A stretch of 64,000 nt of DNA from NCBI GenBank assembly GCA_009823505.1, contig VZQC01005718.1, forward strand, positions 928,514-992,513, written 5' to 3'. Below, in pieces: positions 60,785 to 64,000 of this stretch. Every line of letters starts with the position of its first letter. Position 1 is the stretch's first letter. This DNA is from Rhizomys pruinosus (taxonomy: Eukaryota; Chordata; Mammalia; Rodentia; Spalacidae). The position numbers and the translations under genes were made by a program. The notes under the pieces are model-generated. The model saw only the letters and a program-made list of their open reading frames with translations. It did no database searches and was not told the origin of the DNA.

Positions 60785-61032
60785 GGACAAATGTGTCAGT
60801 TTGGTAATCTTTGGTGAGTCACTTCCAGTCCTGTGACGTTTTTGGAAGATGTGGATCCCAGGTCTCTATGGAGTCCATGTGACGACACAGGAGTTCCTGT
60901 GTGAAGCGCTGGGGCTCAGCCTGGCACAGCCCAGCATGGAGACACCTTCTTCTCTGGAGGTGGATTTCCCCTTGTCAGACTTGCTGGGGAGCAAGGTCTT
61001 ATATTTTTATACATGTCTTCATGGAACCTTCT
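60785..61032. other. Single-copy sequence
   Basis: Nothing recognised; a faint MIR-like 'gtgagtcacttccagtcctg' at about 60815-60835. Confidence 0.35.
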
Positions 61033-61373
61033 TGTTCTTTTTTTTTTTTTTTTTTTGCCTTTTTGAGACATGGTCTCACTGCAGCCCCAGCTGGCCTGAA
61101 CTCACTCTGTAGACCAGTCTAGCCTTGAACTCACTGATATCCACCTGCCTCTGCCTCCCAAGAGCTGGGATTAAAGTTCTGCACCACCACGCTGGGCCCT
61201 TTCTTGTTCTTTTTAATTTGATTGGGTTTTTTTTGTTTGTTTGAGAGAGGGTCTCACTCTGTAACCATGGCCGGCTTGGAACTTGCTACATAGATGAGAG
61301 TGACCTCAAAGTTAAAACACTCTTGCCTCTACCTTCTGAGCACTGGGATTTAGAGGCATGACCTACCACATGC
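61033..61373 (-). repeat. Two B1 SINEs in tandem
   Basis: Reverse B1s at 61033-61197 and 61225-61373; the second is older ('gagagagggtctcactctgt'). Confidence 0.88.
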
Positions 61374-61419
61374 AATTCTCCATAAAAACTTAAAAATAAA
61401 TTTAAACAGTTGTTTATTC

Positions 61420-61615
61420 ATCATGAGTGTGTGTGTATGTGTATGTGTGTGTGTACTCCTACACTCCTACACATACACATATACATATATGAAGATCGTA
61501 TGACAATTTTTGGGAGTCAGTCCTCTCCTTCTGCCATATGGATGCTGGGAACTAAACTCAAATCATCGGGCTTAGCTGCAAGCACCTTTCCCAGTGAGCC
61601 ACTTTGCTGGCCCCA
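61420..61615 (-). repeat. B2-superfamily SINE, old
   Basis: GT/AT-rich tail then 'gggagtcagtcctctccttc' to 'gagccactttgctggcccc'. Confidence 0.7.
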
Positions 61616-61974
61616 TGGAACCTCTTAATGATCGTCTAGTTTGAGAACATGATCTTTTGTATAGGTAAGGACACTAAGGTCTGGAAGGGTCATGGTGATC
61701 TGTTCAATGGACCCTCAGCTTACTCTCTAAGGCCAAGCAGGAAGGACTGATGAAAAGCACAGACTGTTCCCTAAAGCTAGCTCTTGATACCATGTTCTGT
61801 ACACCCTAGCAAGTAGGCAGCTCAAAGGATGAACTCACCGGTCCCCAAGATATTAGAGACGGGAGGCTCAGTGGGGACACAAGGAACCTGAAGATGGAAC
61901 CATGTGGAGGGGCCTTGGCAGCCACGATCAAGTCAAAGTTTTAGTCTTTGAATCTTTGTGTGTTTCTTGAGGCA
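61616..61974. other. Single-copy sequence, no gene seen
   Basis: A faint MIR-like piece ('aggtaaggacactaaggtct') at about 61660-61690. Confidence 0.35.
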
Positions 61975-62122
61975 GTCTTTTTTTTTTGAGACAGGGGTCT
62001 TCCTGTAGTCTCAGCTGGCCTGGAACTCGCTATGTAGACCAGGCTGCCCTTGAATGCTCAGAGATCCACCTGCCTCCACCTCCTGAGTGCTGGGGTTAAA
62101 GGCGTGCACCACCACACCCAAC
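61975..62122 (-). repeat. B1 SINE
   Basis: 'gagacaggggtcttcctgta' to 'gcaccaccacacccaac'. Confidence 0.93.
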
Positions 62123-62475
62123 TGAAGCAGAGTCTTGGTATGTATCACAGGCTGGCTTCCAACTACTGATTGTTTGGAGTTTCTCCCACCATGGCCTGGG
62201 GCCTTCTTTTCCTCATCCTCCTGGGCTCCAATCACAATGCAGATTTCTTGACTCACACACTCCCCAAGCTCTGAGTCCCAGACACTATAGAGAAGTGTCT
62301 CAGAGTCTAAATCGGCCTTCAGGATCCTGATGATCCAGAGGTAGAGACCAGCCAGGCCTGCGCAGGGCTGAATAAAACGTAAATGGTTTAGTCCCTCTCC
62401 TGACACCCTGGCATTAAAGGAATGGGCCCTCTCACTGATGGTGAAGCCAACTCGTTATGCAAACCTGTCTTGCGG
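62123..62475. other. Single-copy sequence, no gene seen
   Basis: A B1-like scrap at 62124-62170; the rest unrecognised. The minus-strand frame 62011-62406 spans the preceding B1 and is not supported as a gene. Confidence 0.4.
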
Positions 62476-62830
62476 AGGGGCTGGAGAGACAGCTCAGCAG
62501 CTAAAAGCTCATCCTGCCAGGTGTGGTGGCACACACCTTTAATCCCAGCACTCGGGAGGCAGAGGCAGGCGGACCTCTGTGAGTTCAAGGCCAGCCTGGT
62601 CTATAGAGCAAGCTCCAGGCCAGCTGGGACTAAAGGGAGACCCTGTCTCAACACCCCCCCCAAAAAAAAAACCTCGTCCCGGTCTTGCAGAGGCCTAGAG
62701 TTCAATTGGGAACTGCTCAGGAGTGCCTGTAGCTCCAGCTCCGGGGTATCTGATGCCCACTCCAGGCACCCGTGCTCACATGTACACTCCCATATACAAC
62801 ACGCAGGCATAATTTAAAAATAAAAGTGAA
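62476..62830 (+). repeat. B2 SINE split by a B1
   Basis: B2 head (62476-62516) and remainder (62672-62830) are separated by a complete B1 (62517-62671). B2 resumes at 'cctcgtcccggtcttgcaga', close to 'ctcatcctg' before the B1. Unlike the chimeric SINEs, both halves of the B2 are present, so this is an ordinary nested insertion. Confidence 0.9.
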
Positions 62831-62844
62831 ATTAAAAACAACTG

Positions 62845-62990
62845 TTTGGTGCATTGGATGTACACATACCTTTAATCCCAGCACTGGGGAAGCAGAAGCA
62901 AGCAGATCTCTGAGTTTGAGGACAGCCTGATGTAAGCAACAAGTTCCAGGCTAGCCAGAACTACATGGTGAGAGCTTGTCTGAATAAAAG
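62845..62990 (+). repeat. B1 SINE
   Basis: 'catacctttaatcccagcac' to 'gagcttgtctgaataaaag'. Confidence 0.87.
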
Positions 62991-63127
62991 AAACAACATA
63001 AAGCACTGTCGCACACATGTGGACAGTCTGGCTGAGGCTGCGGAGTCAGCGTCTGCTTCCCAGGCTTGGCTTTGGCTGCAGTCTTCTTCCTCTGCCTCTT
63101 CAAACCTCTCAAAAACTTTTCTTCTCA

Positions 63128-63351
63128 GAGGCTGGAGAGATGCTCAGCAGCTAAGAGCACTGGCTGCTTTTCCAGAAGACCCAGGTTTGAATCCTAGCAC
63201 CAACATGATAGGTAACAACTGCCTATAACTCCAGTTCCAGGAGATCCCCAGTTCTGGGGATCTGATGCCCTCCTGTGGCTTCCGTGGGCATTCTACAGCA
63301 TGAGTGTACTTACATTCACGTATAGATACCTTCACACACATAAAAATAAAT
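63128..63351 (+). repeat. B2 SINE
   Basis: 'gaggctggagagatgctcag' to 'cacacataaaaataaatttt'. Confidence 0.92.
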
Positions 63352-63522
63352 TTTGGGTGAGGTATGGTGGTGCACGCCTTTAATCCCAGCACTCAAGAGG
63401 CAGAGGCAGGAGGATCTTTGTGAGTTCAAGGGTAGCATGGTTACATGGCGAACTCCAGGTCAGCTGGGACTAAAGGGAGACCCTGTCTCAAAAATAAATA
63501 ATAAATAAATAAATAAATAATG
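63352..63522 (+). repeat. B1 SINE with (AAAT)n tail
   Basis: 'gggtgaggtatggtggtgca' to 'ccctgtctcaaaaataaata', of the 'actaaaggg' type. Confidence 0.93.
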
Positions 63523-64000
63523 AAATTTGAAAGTTTAAACGAAACACTTCTTCTCTTCATCCCTCCACTGCCATGGACCTAGCTACCATTTCTTATCTGC
63601 TCTGTGGTTCTCTAAAGCCTTCCCTGCAGACACCTGAGGAGGTAGTGGCCAGTATCTGCTGGCCCTTTCCTGGGTGGACCCATTTCTCATCTCTTATCTT
63701 CCTGAAGTGACTGCTGGCCCCTTTCCTAGGCTGGTCCCTGAGTCGGTGTTGGCGGGAGCCGAATGTACCCAGGGGTTTCCAGTATCTACCAAAGATCAGC
63801 AAGGGTTGCAGAGCCCAGGCTGTGCCTCTTACAGGAGTGCTGAGCTGGGCTAGACGAGATGGCACTGCAAAGGAAGGGTACTGGAGAGAAATTGTTGGGA
63901 AGAGTTTCATTAAAAGAAAAAATGAAAAAGGGATTTTCATTGAGTACTTTGTAGCATAAGCGGCAGGTGCTTAATAAAAATAGAATTTGAATCAACCTCA
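63523..64000. other. Single-copy sequence to window end
   Basis: No repeat and no gene recognised. Minus-strand frames at 63593-63940 and 63786-63995 have no family I know. Confidence 0.4.

Noticed and set aside
62476..62830. Another possible chimeric B2-B1 SINE
   Set aside because: Both halves of the B2 are present around the B1, so it is an ordinary nested insertion.

Overview
The window is nuclear DNA of a muroid rodent. It is saturated with B1 SINEs (7SL-derived) and B2 SINEs (tRNA-derived), with fewer ID, B4 and RSINE1 elements, several ERVL-MaLR LTRs, two rodent-type L1 fragments, and old MIR and L2 pieces. That mixture is diagnostic of mice, rats, hamsters and gerbils. The B2 copies keep a long central segment and do not look like standard mouse B2, so I would not call it Mus; I cannot fix the genus from the sequence. 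Two N gaps (1165-1498 and 22479-22711) mark it as a draft assembly.

I find no protein-coding gene I can name. Most long open frames are frames through SINEs, L1 or tandem repeats. The best genic signal is a CpG island at about 2885-3345. It holds a TATA box (2973-2980), an Sp1-type GC box (3219-3231), a TEAD-type CATTCC (3037-3042) and, on the minus strand about 55 bases past the TATA, a consensus splice donor (2911-2917). This looks like the promoter and short first exon of a minus-strand gene whose other exons lie beyond the left edge. A weaker TATA-plus-donor arrangement on the plus strand lies at 40825-40887. A few unexplained open frames in non-repetitive DNA are listed at low confidence (8720-8947, 25807-26065, 28263-28781, 36516-36845, 48727-48993, 60509-60784).

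Layout: 1-1804 SINEs and gap 1; 1805-4497 single-copy DNA with the CpG island; 4498-9740 SINEs and a MIR; 9830-12130 mostly single-copy with an LTR end and two small tandem duplications; 12146-20400 SINE clusters, including an inverted B2 pair at one target site; 20484-21206 L1 3' end (minus); 22479-23046 gap 2 and L1 ORF2 start (plus); 23097-28190 SINEs; 28191-29414 single-copy; 29837-31012 microsatellite and two minisatellites; 31341-33205 possible LTR-element remnant carrying a MaLR LTR; 33886-34920 L1 ORF2 C-terminus and 3' UTR; 35306-36930 single-copy; 37437-37700 (GGAT)n; 40392-40617 tandem duplication; 42170-42610 L2; 44195-44594 polypurine tract; 46455-46905 mariner transposase relic; 47095-47255 LTR end; 49435-49798 MaLR LTR; 50422-53361 composite SINE and a nested MaLR provirus; 53378-57000 SINEs, MIR and L2; 57060-61030 largely single-copy with SINE islands; 61033-63520 SINEs; 63521-64000 single-copy.

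The most interesting observation is a recurrent chimeric SINE: the first ~100 bases of B2 joined to a B1 at nearly the same point, at five loci. Three of these have target-site duplications around the whole chimera, so the fused unit seems to have moved as one element.
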